Positions 32,886-43,416 of a stretch of DNA of 64,000 nt are shown one piece after another. The notes beneath the pieces were generated by a model, which was not told the origin of the DNA, did no database searches, and worked only from the letters and a program-made list of their open reading frames with translations. The translations under genes and the position numbers were made by a program. Origin of the DNA: Akanthomyces muscarius (lineage: Eukaryota; Ascomycota; Sordariomycetes; Hypocreales; Cordycipitaceae); contig NC_079246.1 in NCBI RefSeq assembly GCF_028009165.1, forward strand, positions 2,604,001 to 2,668,000, given 5' to 3'. Numbering within the stretch: the stretch's first letter is position 1; every line of letters begins with the position of its first letter.

Positions 32886-35800
32886 TCATCTATAAGCAAG
32901 GTTTCTGTCTGCAGACACCTGGCGCAGCTTTTCATGCAAGGCATAAAGCCGTATTTGCTTTACTGCTCGTTGCTCCTTGTTACGGGCCACTTCGTCAATG
33001 GCCATCCGGATTTCCACTTCAGATGCTAGTCGAGACACGTAGTGCCAAAACTCATTTGGAACGAGTGAAGTCTGTGCAGGCGCAGGCAGAGCTACAGTAA
33101 CGTGCTTCTTCACGCTGTGGGGGTGGCCAGCCCGCTCGTGTTGCTGGCCTGCCTGGCTGCCGGCGGCGTTTGTGCCTTGTTGTAATTTTCCGCCTGGTTG
33201 GGCCCCGACGGCGCCGTGCGGGACTCGGGCGAATTTTTCTTTGATGGGACCCTTGTTTCTGGAGGGGATCGATGTGATTTGGATGCGCTCGACTTGGGCG
33301 GGGCGCTGGGTCGTTTTTGTTTGCTCTGCGAGCTCGCGGTGGCCGGCTTCTTGCTCTTCTGTATGGGCGTACGATTAACTTCTCTTCCCTTGGTCGTCTT
33401 TTTCTTGGTAGGGGTCGGTGAGGGGGTGGGTAGCTGTGCTGTTGGATTTCTGCGGCGGCTTTTACCTTTTGTAAGCGCGGGCTCTTCGCCGGATTCGCTG
33501 GAGCTGTCGCCTCCGGAGAATTCGTCACTATCACTAGATACTCCCCTTTCCGCGTCTTCCTTTTGGACGTTTGCCTTTGATGTGTAGTCGATTTTCTAGC
33601 TTTGAGTTAGTTGCTGCTCTCCCTGAGGGCCTAAGAGTAACATACCGTGCGGCGTCGGCCACCTCTACCAAGAACTTCGCGGTTGGCTTCTGCCTTGCGG
33701 CGAGCCTCCTCTTCTCTCTGTGCGATGATTTTGTCCCATACACCAGCATTGAGGGGCACGGGAGCCTCGGCTTCGGCCGTGGGTAGGCTCTCAAATCCAA
33801 CCTTGTCAGAGTTCCAAACGCGGGCGTAGGCAAAGGGGGCCTCTCCGGTGGGGTTTTCTTCTTCCACCTTGGCCTGCTCCATTTGTGATCTGTCGAGCAA
33901 ACGGTCCACCATCGCAGATGTGTACTCGATCTTTGTTTTTTGGTAATTGTCATTAAACAATGCAGAGGCACCGTGCTTGAGGATAGACTCGAGGTCTGCA
34001 CCTTCTAGCTCGTCGTCATCCATGCTTTCGATGAGAGCATGATCCAAGGCCATTTTGCTCCTACCGACTTGCACGATTCTTTCTTCGACTGAATCTTTCG
34101 TCATGAACTGGAAACAAAGAACCTTGTTCTTTTGTCCAATTCGATGCGCTCGAGAAAGAGCCTGCAAGTCTTGGTGCGGGTTGAAGTCAGGATCCATTAT
34201 GATGACGGTATCGGCAGTAGCTAGGTTGATACCGACACCACCAGCGCGCGTGGAGAGTAGGAAAGCAAATAGAGGCGAGTCTGGCTCGTTGAAGGCGTCG
34301 ATTCGCTTTTGTTTTTCGAGACTCGACATGCCACCGTCAAGCCTTTTATATTCACAGCTAATGCCGATCAGGAAATCTTCTATGATATCGAGCTGCTGCA
34401 GAAATTGGCTGAAGATGAGCACTCGGTGGCCGCGCTCTTTGAGCTTCGGGAGCATGATCTCAAGAAGCAGCAACTTAGCAGAAGCCTCGACGAGATTGCG
34501 AAACATGACAACATGATCATGGTGTCTCTCTTCGATATTTTCCGAGTACATGAAAGGGTGGCAGAGACACTTGCGTAGCTGCATAAGAATGTTGTTGAGG
34601 CTGCCTCGATCGGTCCGTTTAAGCTTGCTGTCTGCAAAGATCGCCTTGATGAGTTCGGGATTCTTGGACATGATGCTCTTTGCCAACTTTTCCTGGACAA
34701 CTGTCATGGTAACCGGCACGATAATTTGGGCCATTGGCGGAAGAAATTTCAGCACGCCAGCCTTTGTGCGCCGAAGGAAGTACGGCCTGATTTTGTCGTG
34801 CAGTCGCGGCAAAGTCTCCTTGTCTAAAATCTCAAACTCCTCATCAAGCTTCGCAGCATCCTGCGAGGTATCAATAAACTGGATTAGATTGAACAGCTCA
34901 CGTTTGTTGTTTTGCAGCGGCGTGCCCGTGAGCAAAAGACGGAAAGGTATCCTCATGCCACGCAAGGCTTGATAAAGAAGATTCTGGTCATTCTTGAGGC
35001 GCTGCCCCTCGTCTACAACCAGTCCAGCCCACTTGACTGGCTTGAAAAGTCCTGCAGTTCTAGGATCTTGGGCCGAATCATACGACATGATGACAGCGTG
35101 AGCTCGCATGGCGCCTCTGTGCTCAGGGAAGAGCTCATAGCGGTATGTGAGTTCTTGGGACTCCTTGCCTCCGTGATATGCAACGACTCTAAGATCTGGT
35201 GCCCATTGTCTAAACTCGCGTCGCCAGTTGGGACATGTCGCGTTCGGAACGACAATGAGGAATGGCCAGCACTCGGAAATGTTAGCATGTAACGTCCTCG
35301 GCGCAAGGAAGAGCTTACCTTGGGATTGTCCTGCACCAGACTCGTCACCAGGCTCACAACCTGTACCGTCTTTCCGAGGCCCATTTCGTCGGCTAGAACG
35401 ACACTGCGACTATGATGGTAGTTTCCAAGAAGCCAGTTTAGGCCTTCCAGTTGGTATCCCATCAATTTGCCGCGGCGGATTCCTTTGGGTTGGGCGTTCA
35501 GCTCTGTAAACGCTTCATGCTTGAACTCTTCGACACGGTGTCGGATAGTTGTTGGCGTCTCCTGCTCAAAATACTTTCCATTGACGTATTCGCCATAAGC
35601 CTCGACGTATGCGGGGTAAAGAGCAGTCATTTCTGGCGTCGGAGGTGTGTCCCAGACAACGTCTTCATAGCCAAGACCCTGAAATTTGACAAAAATACGG
35701 CGGACATATGAGATGTTGCCTAGCATCTCTTCTTTGGAGCGATGAGCGGGTGCTGCAGAGTCCATCTTGGCAACAAGAATAATGTCCGGCGCTAAAAATT

Positions 35801-38300
35801 CCTCCGGAATCGCGTCTTTCTCGGTCATGTGCAGTAGACTTTGTTCTACATCACGTTTCCCAAAGGCTTTTCGAGAAAGTGCCGCGACAATGCCGAAGAC
35901 CCAAGCACCGGGAAGCCAAGTACAATGGGCGTATGATTTGGTCTCCCATTTGACGAGATATTCCTTTTCGTCATCTGGAGTATCTTGCCAGTAAGGGGCT
36001 CGCTGTCCCTTGACAGGCACATAGGGTTTAGTTGGACGCCAGGCGACAAGGCGATGAATCTTGTGTGTCATGCCAAGACACTCTGAGCAGCGCCATTTCT
36101 TAGAATAGCTGGCGACATCTGACTGGACACCCTCTTGTGGTGGCAGATGATTCTGATGCCAGCCTCTATGACATGCTTGACAGCGGAAAAGAACATTTTC
36201 AGTGTTGTTGATCAGCTCACGCGCCACGGGCGCCACGGGGTCAATTCCATTGTTCTCCTCGCGCATCTTTTCTTCTTGGCGGGCCGTGCGTTTCGGCGAG
36301 AATGCTGAGCAAGAGAGACCTGGGGATCTGCATTGCTGGCACATGTCGTATTTTGGCGCCGTCTCATCTCTAGAAGTGTAGACACCAATGCAGAATTTGC
36401 ACTGCAAAACAAAGGAATCCTCGTCAACTTTGGTGACCATGTGCTCTCGAGAGCTGCGAAGGCCAATGCAAGATTTGTGGAAAGTAAGACTGCACCCTTG
36501 GCAGTAAATGAGTTGTCCTCGTTGTCTGGAGCCAGCACAGACATGACATTTCTGCATATGAGCGACAGCAAACGGAGATTCAGGCTCGATAGGCTGAAAT
36601 GTTTCCCTGACCGAGACAACCTTGGGCGCGCCACGCTCTTTCATCACGGCCATCGACTCGAAATCGTCGTCTGAATCAAACTCGTCATTCATTCCTTGTA
36701 CATTCTTGTTTGCCCGCGAGGATCTCCTGAGCGGCTCAAATTCAATGTCAGAGCCTGCCCCTGATTGTCTTTTCCTGATAGGTATAGACTTCCCACGTCC
36801 TCGAGTAGGACGCCTGCCCCTCTTTGGCGGTGCCAAGTCAGATATAACAGGCATGAAATCGTCGTCGTCGCTGCCCTTATCTCGAGTTCCGGGAGCTTCG
36901 CGCTCAGGTTCTGGGCCGTAGTAGGATGGCTTACTAGCACGGGGCCGCAACGATCTAGACGGACGAGACGGTTGATCAGCTTCGTCATCGGAGTGCCCAG
37001 GCTCTTCACGTCGTGTGATGACAATTCTTGGTTTCTGCGATGCTCGCCGCGTAGAACGCCGAGTGATCTGTTTCACGGATTCGTCGCTCTCGTCTTCATC
37101 CAACTCCATGGCATCAGATTGGAGTTCCACCGGTTCTGACTCGAAGTCGGAGTCCCACTCGTTGGCCCCATGTTTGCGCTTTCTGGGGTTCTTCGACATG
37201 TTGAAAGGATCCAAAAATTCGTCCAGAGCAGATTGGCCGTTTCTTAACTGGAGAAGATGGTCGTGCGTTATCTTGGTTCTGTTAGATGACTGTTGTGAGG
37301 ACAAAAAGGGGGGATTTAAAACAAATTCAGCTCTTGCAGCGAAGGATTGGTTGCATAGAACGGCAGGGGATGTGCGAGAAGATGAAGTCTGTGATGTGCG
37401 GGTGTGCATGATGAAGAAGGAGAGCGAAATCGTTATTCTGGTGGAGAAACAGAAAGGTGAAGGGGTATTGAAGTAAACGCACGGTGGTTATGAGTGGCAT
37501 TGTGATATCGGTGTGCTGCTAGTGTGCATCGAAGATGATTGAACTAAACTCACAGTTTCAACTCGTCCATCAGTAAACTCCACGTGGTAAGAGTCCGCAA
37601 ACGCAACTTCACCGCAGATGTGATCCACTACTTCGGATAGAACGACAGAGTAGTCCTCGACCAAAGACTCGGGCAGAGCTGGTAGTTCAACTTCCAATCG
37701 AAGTGCATATGCAGGAAACTGGGCACTGATGTCAGCGTTGTCTTGCGACCCAGCTCGCTGACCATTAGCTAGTATTGTCTCGCCTTCCGCGCGCCGGTTT
37801 TCTCCTTGCGACAAATCTCTTTTGACTGTGAAATCCTCAATGACTTCATTTGCGGCATTCGCGGCGGAATTATCGTCAGAACCATTGCCATGTCCCTCTT
37901 GTTCGACATATTCCATGGCAGCGCCTTCCGTGGCGTCGGAATCGGCTGCAACATCCTCAGTTCGAGCATTCCACGGCTCGAGTTCAGGTTGCTCTTCGAC
38001 AATAGGCTCCTGATCACTATTGTCTGGGACAGCGCCTTCTTCGGCGTCATCGGCATCTGCTTGGACGCCCTGGCTTTGAGCATTTGAGGGCTCGACTTGG
38101 CATATTTCATGGCCAACAGGCTCTTGCGCAACATCATCTGCAACAATTGCATTCTGATAGTCGCCGTGAAGATTATCATCCATGCCGATATCCTCCGAGG
38201 CCACTTCGGCCGTGGCCTCGTGGAAGGCGGCATCACGCGTCACCCAGTCAAACGCATCGAAGGCACCATCCAGACCTTCTAGGCCGTCGAGATCGTTCAT
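32886..38300 (-). CDS. PHD/chromodomain SNF2-type chromatin remodeler, Mit1-like
   Basis: Five exons: 37554-38300, 35319-37271, 33646-35271, 33466-33595 and 32886-33358; 1642 residues, all joints in frame. Order: acidic N terminus (1-200) ending in a strand-rich segment VEFTDGRVETITHDHLLQL (about 240-258) that only appears after removal of the 282-bp first intron; basic disordered region; PHD-type zinc finger from Cys491 and a second one near 600-660; two chromodomain-like blocks near 685 (YLVKWETKSYAHCTW) and 777; SNF2 ATPase with Walker A DEMGLGKT near 875, DEGQ box near 983 and helicase C domain to about 1260; basic tail and a helical C terminus. The domain set matches fungal Mit1/CHD3-like remodelers of heterochromatic silencing complexes. 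The last two introns (50 and 107 bp) are predicted from frame logic and are less certain. Confidence 0.85.
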
Positions 38301-38308
38301 TGCTGCAT
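38297..38308 (-). promoter_or_regulatory. Three-codon uORF overlapping the remodeler start codon
   Basis: ATG CAG CAA TGA, in good context (ACCATG). Its stop TGA shares bases with the main ATG at 38298-38300 (ATGA overlap). If transcribed, ribosomes ending here could reinitiate on the remodeler frame. No intron or transcript start can be seen that would settle whether it is in the mRNA. Confidence 0.5.
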
Positions 38309-38763
38309 GGTAAAATTACAAGATTGTATATAAGATATCGTTGAGCCAGAGCCGTCAGCAAAAAGGTGAAGCAAGTGAGTTGCAATGGTGAATACCTAGA
38401 TCTGAGGCCAGGTTGAATGGCTTCACGTCGCGGTTCCACTTAAAGCTACAGCAGCAAGGCACTACCAGGAATCTGTACAGTATTGCTCTACTCCAGCTGT
38501 TAGTTATGCAGCACTCGCGAAACCCGCCCCACGCCCGGCCTCAAACTGCCAGGCAGAGGCTCCACTCCATCCAGTGTGCAGCGCCAAAGGGAGTATTTTA
38601 TCGCTGACCGCCTGGCGATGCCCCTGTAATGGATGCGGCAGAAATAGGCCTGTCGCAAAAGTTTCAGGAAGCTGTTTTGCGAGGCTAGAAATTACGCTTT
38701 GTGATAGTTACTACTCATATCATACACGAAAACACCAAAAAAAAAAGCAGGTCGCGCTATGCA
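38301..38763. promoter_or_regulatory. Bidirectional promoter, remodeler and MRM1
   Basis: 463 bp separate the divergent start codons. It must hold both leaders and both promoters. No TATA element is placed convincingly; A-rich stretches precede the plus-strand gene (38735-38750). Confidence 0.6.
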
Positions 38764-38767
38764 ATGA
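38759..38767 (+). promoter_or_regulatory. Two-codon uORF overlapping the MRM1 start codon
   Basis: ATG CAA TGA; the TGA at 38765-38767 overlaps the main ATG at 38764-38766. It mirrors the uORF on the opposite side of the same promoter. Confidence 0.5.
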
Positions 38768-40626
38768 ATCGCCTTCTCTGCAGCGGTTATGCCGTGCCCA
38801 TCCAATTGGCCTTGCGGCGCACTCCTCAGTTTCCGACAACTACTCCCTTGGTAGCTGTCCGATATGCCAGTCTGTCGGCCATCCACCGCGGATTGCGCCG
38901 GTCTGACAGGATACAGTACGGCTCCGTCCGGCCGCGGGACGACTCATCTCTCGAGCAGAGCATGAAATCAAGCAGGCGAGATGACAGCAGTCGAAGCGAA
39001 AGGACGGCGCGCGCGATGGCTGGTGCCGCCTCACCTCGCCAGCAGGCCAAACTGCGCAAGAAGCTGACTCACAAGGAGCACAAGCGGCTGAAAGAAAGAG
39101 AAGGGGAGGAGGAAGGGCCACAGTCGCGCCGAAAAAGATTTATCAATCCCGACAAGGAATTTGGAAAGACAAGCCTCGTCTACCAACTCAAGCACGGCGT
39201 TCTCAAGGACGAAGTGCCCGTTGATAGCCTTCAGCAGCCTGTACGACCACGACCGCGAGACGGCTTTCGCGCCGAGCGACCAGCCCGCCGGAATGACTCC
39301 CGTGATACAGATAAGCAAGCATCAAGGCCATGGGAAAGCTCTCGCACCGAGCGACCCGCCCGTCGAAACGATTCCCGAGACACCGACAGGCAACCGCCAC
39401 GACAGGCAAGGGATAGACAACCGTCCGGTGGAGATCGGGGGCGAGGGAGTGATGCTCCAGCGCCACAACAAGGACGGGATAGACAATCGTTTGGTCGAGA
39501 TCGACCCGGAGACAGTCGGCCGCAGCAACGACCAGACAGACAATCACGCGACAGGCGCCCTGATGACGACAGAGATTCTCCAGAATACTCCAGCGCCGCT
39601 CGCAAGATGATGCCCATGGCCATCAAATACACAACAGCGGCCTCGCAGTTCCTCTACGGCCGATCCGTGGTCAAGGCCGCTCTCGAGCAGTCCCGGCGAA
39701 GACTATACAACCTCTACGTCTACGGTGGCGAGAACCGCGTGGACTCGTACTACAACCAATCTATGATTCGCCTGGCCGAGAGCCAGAGCATCCCTGTCAC
39801 CATTGTGCCCAACGACCAGCAGCGGCTCATGGACAAGATGAGCGTGGGCCGGCCGCACAATGGCTTCGTGCTGGAGACGTCGCCGCTGCCGCAGATTCCT
39901 GTGACGGCGCTCGGCCAGCTGGAGGTAACCTCGGACCGCTCCGGCTTCCACATTACACGCGGCCACCAGACGCGCGAGGAAGAGGCCGTCAACGGCACCA
40001 GCAGCTTCATCTCGCGCCCGAGCGGCCGCACCCCGCAGCCGCTGGTGCTGCTCCTCCACGAGATCCTCGACCCGGGCAACCTCGGCGCGCTCCTCCGGAC
40101 GGCCAGCTACCTCGGCGTCGACGCCGTCGGCATCACGCAGCGCAGCTCGTCGACGCTGACGCCCGTGGTGCTCAAGTCGGCCGCGGGCGCCGTGGAGGAA
40201 ATAACGCTCTTCTCCGTCGACGCGCCCGCCGACTTTCTAGAAAAGTCCAAGAGCGCGGGGTGGACCGCGTACGCGGCCGTCGCGCCGCCCGAGGGCAAGC
40301 TCGCGCGCATGCACGGGGACAAGTTTGTCTCGACGGACGACATTGAGGAGCGCAGCCCGCTGCTCGACAAGCCCTGCATCCTCGTCCTCGGCAACGAGGG
40401 CCACGGCCTGCCCCGCCACATCAAGGTCGCGGCCGACTATGAGCTGTCGATCCCGCGCGTCGTGCCGGACAGCTGCATCGACAGCTTGAACGTGAGCGTC
40501 GCCGGCGCGCTGCTGGCGCATGCCTTTATCAAAGGCGCCAAGGTGAAGAAAGCGGAGAGCCCGTTTGACGGCATGGCCGCGTCGCGGAGAGAGGGCAAGG
40601 AGGATAAATCAGAGGCGCTGTTTTGA
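38764..40626 (+). CDS. MRM1: Mitochondrial rRNA 2'-O-ribose methyltransferase MRM1
   Basis: Single exon, 620 residues. The N terminus (MNRLLCSGYAVPIQLALRR, then RYASLS near 38) is a typical mitochondrial presequence. A basic, Arg/Asp/Ser/Gln-rich linker of about 200 residues (80-280) follows, with an internal duplication. The SpoU substrate-binding domain starts near 293 (FLYGRSVVKAAL) and the SPOUT methyltransferase domain spans about 425-600, with motif 1 EILDPGNLGALLRTA, motif 2 LVLGNEGHGL and motif 3 IPRVVPDSCIDSLNVSVA, the knot residues that bind S-adenosylmethionine. Yeast MRM1 methylates a conserved guanosine in the peptidyl-transferase region of mitochondrial large-subunit rRNA. The linker is longer than in yeast. 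The ATG at 38764 is chosen because it starts the presequence. Confidence 0.9.
   Translation: MNRLLCSGYAVPIQLALRRTPQFPTTTPLVAVRYASLSAIHRGLRRSDRIQYGSVRPRDDSSLEQSMKSSRRDDSSRSERTARAMAGAASPRQQAKLRKKLTHKEHKRLKEREGEEEGPQSRRKRFINPDKEFGKTSLVYQLKHGVLKDEVPVDSLQQPVRPRPRDGFRAERPARRNDSRDTDKQASRPWESSRTERPARRNDSRDTDRQPPRQARDRQPSGGDRGRGSDAPAPQQGRDRQSFGRDRPGDSRPQQRPDRQSRDRRPDDDRDSPEYSSAARKMMPMAIKYTTAASQFLYGRSVVKAALEQSRRRLYNLYVYGGENRVDSYYNQSMIRLAESQSIPVTIVPNDQQRLMDKMSVGRPHNGFVLETSPLPQIPVTALGQLEVTSDRSGFHITRGHQTREEEAVNGTSSFISRPSGRTPQPLVLLLHEILDPGNLGALLRTASYLGVDAVGITQRSSSTLTPVVLKSAAGAVEEITLFSVDAPADFLEKSKSAGWTAYAAVAPPEGKLARMHGDKFVSTDDIEERSPLLDKPCILVLGNEGHGLPRHIKVAADYELSIPRVVPDSCIDSLNVSVAGALLAHAFIKGAKVKKAESPFDGMAASRREGKEDKSEALF
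39271..39391 (+). repeat. Coding tandem duplication in the MRM1 linker
   Basis: Two 45-nt blocks about 75 nt apart (from 39271 and 39346) both encode ERPARRNDSRDTD. They differ at many third positions, so the duplication is old or the peptide is under selection. Confidence 0.7.
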
Positions 40627-41300
40627 GCGCCTTGTATATCAATGTACTATTAAGCATGTAACGGCATTATTGTATGATTACACCCTGTACTATCAAAAAG
40701 TAGCATCACACAATTACACATCTCGAATACATGGACGATTTTCGGCGCTTCCAAGTCCTCTACGCCATGTCGCAGATCTGGATCTCCACCGTCGACACAG
40801 CTGCAGCTGTCTAAAAATGGCAACATTCCAGCGGGAGCTCCAGAACAGCGACTGCACGGCACACCATTTAAACCCTCCAATCTCTTGGTAAAATCTCCAG
40901 TCACATTCAATTACTCACCGATTCGAAGTTACTCGTGATTCTCCGCAATATGAAAGTAACTGCTACCGTCATTAGCCATCTATTCCAGGCTTCGTGGTGG
41001 GGGACGCTAAATCACCCCAGCCACCAGCATTGTGGACTTGATGCCCAAAAGTTATACGAACCTCTCTCTCTTTGTCGCAGCCGCTTTTTTTTTTCTATAC
41101 CCTAAGCAACCGTTTTTCCTTTAATTGTATAGCCTTGATTTGTTCCTAACGACTTATCCTTACCGACTTATTTCTAACGGTACCACGAATTCATTGGACT
41201 TGCAGTACGTGCTGGGGGAACTAAGCTCGAGCTTCAGCAACCAACGTCCGCTTTCTCACCGGCTACCCAGTCGCAAACGATCCAAGACGAAGTGTCCAGT
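40627..41300. other. Intergenic, nothing recognised
   Basis: 3' region of MRM1 and promoter of the Cys-rich GPI protein. A T-run at 41085-41094 and CT-rich leader; no gene. Confidence 0.45.
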
Positions 41301-42617
41301 ATGACACGGCTGAACGCAATGCTTCTTCTACCGGCCTCCTTGCTAGCCGCCGTTCTCCAAGCGTCTTCCTCCGCCGCCGTCGCGGAACGCTCCCCGACCG
41401 CCCTCCGCAAGCTCGCCCCCGACGCCAACGAGAAGATCTTCCCACAGCACCTCGCCTTTGCCTCGCTCAGCTTTGGCGACGCCGCCCTCGCCGCGCACCA
41501 GTTCCTCGACGCCCAAGATGCCGGCCTCTTCCGCACACAACCACAACAGCAGCCACGGCCATACCGTCCAGCCTTTGCGCGCCACCATACCGAGACCGAG
41601 GGCAACGCTCTGCGCCGCGCCGCCGAGGTCCTCGCGCTGCTACAGCGCCGCAGCGCCCCCTGCCCGAGCGGCATGAGCGGGTGTTCTGCCATTGGCCAGC
41701 CCAACAAGTGCTGCCAGGACGGCACCGTGTGCACCAAGGTCGACGACGCCTCAGTCGGCGGCATCGCGTGCTGCCCGCAGGGCTCGTCGTGCGGCGGCCG
41801 CGTGGGCGCCTGTCCATCCGACGCCACGAGCTGCGCGGCGGACTTGGGTGGCGGGTGCTGCATCCCGGGATACGTGTGCCAGGGCATGGGCTGCGTGCCG
41901 AGCGCGTCGGCCACCGCCACGACGACTGTCGTGGCAACGAGCACCCACGCCCCGTCGGCCACGACAATTACCAGCACGCAGACGACGTGGGTCGATGGTG
42001 CGCCCTCGACTGTCATTGTCACGCAGACCATTACGCTGACGTCGTCACGCACGGCCACGACCAAGACGACGACCAAGACCGTCACCGAAAGCGAGAGCGG
42101 AAGCAGCAGCACCACCGTCACGGGTGGTGCGCCGTGGCGACCGACAGGCACAGCAACGTCCGAGTCAAGCACGGCAATAACAACGACAGGGGAGGAGACG
42201 TCGACGCAAGAGGGCTGCCCAACGGGCTTTTACGGGTGTCTGGCCACCCACGGCGGCGGATGCTGCCAGACGGACCGGGACTGCCAGACGCACTCGTGTC
42301 CGCCGCAGGCCTCGACGACGGTCGTGTCTAACGGCAAGACGGTTGTGGTTCCCGCTTCGGATGTGCCCTCAATGGCAACGTCGACGTGCGCCGCGGGCTG
42401 GTTCCTGTGCGGCACTGACGCGGGCGCTCGTGCGGGTTGCTGCCCCAGCGGCTACGACTGCGGCACCGCGAGCTGCTTTAGCGTGTCGGCCTCGCAGACA
42501 GGGTCGGTGCAAAAAGAGCAGCCCAAGAAAGATGCGGCCCTGGTCAATGCTGCCAGCATGCTCATGATGCTGTGTGTTGCCGCGGTGGCGGCTGCCAGTA
42601 ATGTTATGGTGCAATGA
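41301..42617 (+). CDS. Cysteine-rich secreted GPI-anchored protein
   Basis: Single exon, 438 residues. Signal peptide about 1-26 (LLLPASLLAAVLQASSSA). A moderately conserved segment EKIFPQHLAFASLSFGDAAL (about 45-64) precedes three Cys-rich modules: 115-200 (NKCCQDGTVC, ACCPQGSSC, GGGCCIPGYVC), about 305-340 and about 370-405 (AGCCPSGYDC). They resemble the CCxxGxxC repeats of fungal wall proteins of unknown function. Between them lies a Thr-rich, probably O-glycosylated stretch (205-295). The hydrophobic tail (VNAASMLMMLCVAAVAAAS) supports a GPI anchor. I recognise it as a common sordariomycete GPI-anchored family but know no biochemical role. The start is the first ATG in frame. Confidence 0.8.
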   Translation: MTRLNAMLLLPASLLAAVLQASSSAAVAERSPTALRKLAPDANEKIFPQHLAFASLSFGDAALAAHQFLDAQDAGLFRTQPQQQPRPYRPAFARHHTETEGNALRRAAEVLALLQRRSAPCPSGMSGCSAIGQPNKCCQDGTVCTKVDDASVGGIACCPQGSSCGGRVGACPSDATSCAADLGGGCCIPGYVCQGMGCVPSASATATTTVVATSTHAPSATTITSTQTTWVDGAPSTVIVTQTITLTSSRTATTKTTTKTVTESESGSSSTTVTGGAPWRPTGTATSESSTAITTTGEETSTQEGCPTGFYGCLATHGGGCCQTDRDCQTHSCPPQASTTVVSNGKTVVVPASDVPSMATSTCAAGWFLCGTDAGARAGCCPSGYDCGTASCFSVSASQTGSVQKEQPKKDAALVNAASMLMMLCVAAVAAASNVMVQ

Positions 42618-42942
42618 TGGGAGAAAGCGTCATGTGCAACGATGGGCGCGCCTGTAATGATATAACACGACAATCTACGACTGTGAATAGACTTAATCTA
42701 AAATGGAAATCCAGGTGATCTTGTCCCACCTGTCGATACTACATTGGGTAAGCAGTTACAGATCATCACAGTCAAGTAGATGCACGTGAGGCGGAGATGA
42801 AACGCAATTGTATTTTAACCCAGTACTTGACTAACAATAGTCCGTTGCTCATTACTCATTGACCATGATCCCGTAATCCGTCCTTGCCGTCAATGTCCAA
42901 TTATTCCTCCATACCTTTCTTGATTGCATGGGTCATCTGCAT
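42618..42942. other. Short spacer between convergent surface-protein genes
   Basis: Contains the two 3' regions only, as far as I can see. Confidence 0.5.
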
Positions 42943-43416
42943 CTAAATGAAGAAGCAGAGACCAGCGACAACAGTTGCAATGAGAAGACCTTGGCCATCG
43001 ATGTGGTTGGCAAGACTCTGGACGGGACCGTAGGTAGACATCGGGATGCCAGTGGTGCCGGTATTGAAGGTCTTGAACGTGCTGCTCGCGATCTTGTAGG
43101 CGTTCGTGGAGCCAGTCGTGGAGGTTGTCTTGATGGTCATGACAGTGGGCTGATGGGGGTGGCTCGAGGTAGTGTAGCTAGGGCCCTCGGCAATTTTGAC
43201 AGTTTCGTGGACTGAGGTGGTGGTGTACTCATGGGGCCAGTGACCTCCCAAGCTGGGCGAACGGGTGCTGGTCGAGGCCGTATAGTCAGGGGGGCCATAG
43301 GCAGGGCTTGTGAAAGCAACAGAAGGAGTGCAGTCCAAGGGGGTGCTGTACGACTTGGCGGCGGCGGCGGCGAAGCCGGAAGTGAGGAGGCTGACGAGAA
43401 GTGCGTTGGTCTGCAT
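42943..43416 (-). CDS. Small secreted Ser/Thr-rich protein, probably GPI-anchored
   Basis: Single exon, 157 residues from the ATG at 43416. Signal peptide 1-20 (LLVSLLTSGFAAAAA). The mature part is rich in Ser, Thr, Pro and Tyr with only one cysteine in a LDCTPS motif, and ends in a hydrophobic stretch GLLIATVVAGLCFFI that looks like a GPI-attachment tail. No family recognised. A longer in-frame start at 43521 would put 35 residues before the signal peptide and is rejected. It is convergent with the Cys-rich GPI protein to its left; two adjacent surface-protein genes may be chance. Confidence 0.65.
   Translation of the reverse strand: MQTNALLVSLLTSGFAAAAAKSYSTPLDCTPSVAFTSPAYGPPDYTASTSTRSPSLGGHWPHEYTTTSVHETVKIAEGPSYTTSSHPHQPTVMTIKTTSTTGSTNAYKIASSTFKTFNTGTTGIPMSTYGPVQSLANHIDGQGLLIATVVAGLCFFI

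Noticed and set aside
37488..38300. Independent small acidic protein
   Set aside because: Its end merges in phase with the remodeler after removal of one intron, and the joined segment looks continuous; a separate gene is less likely.
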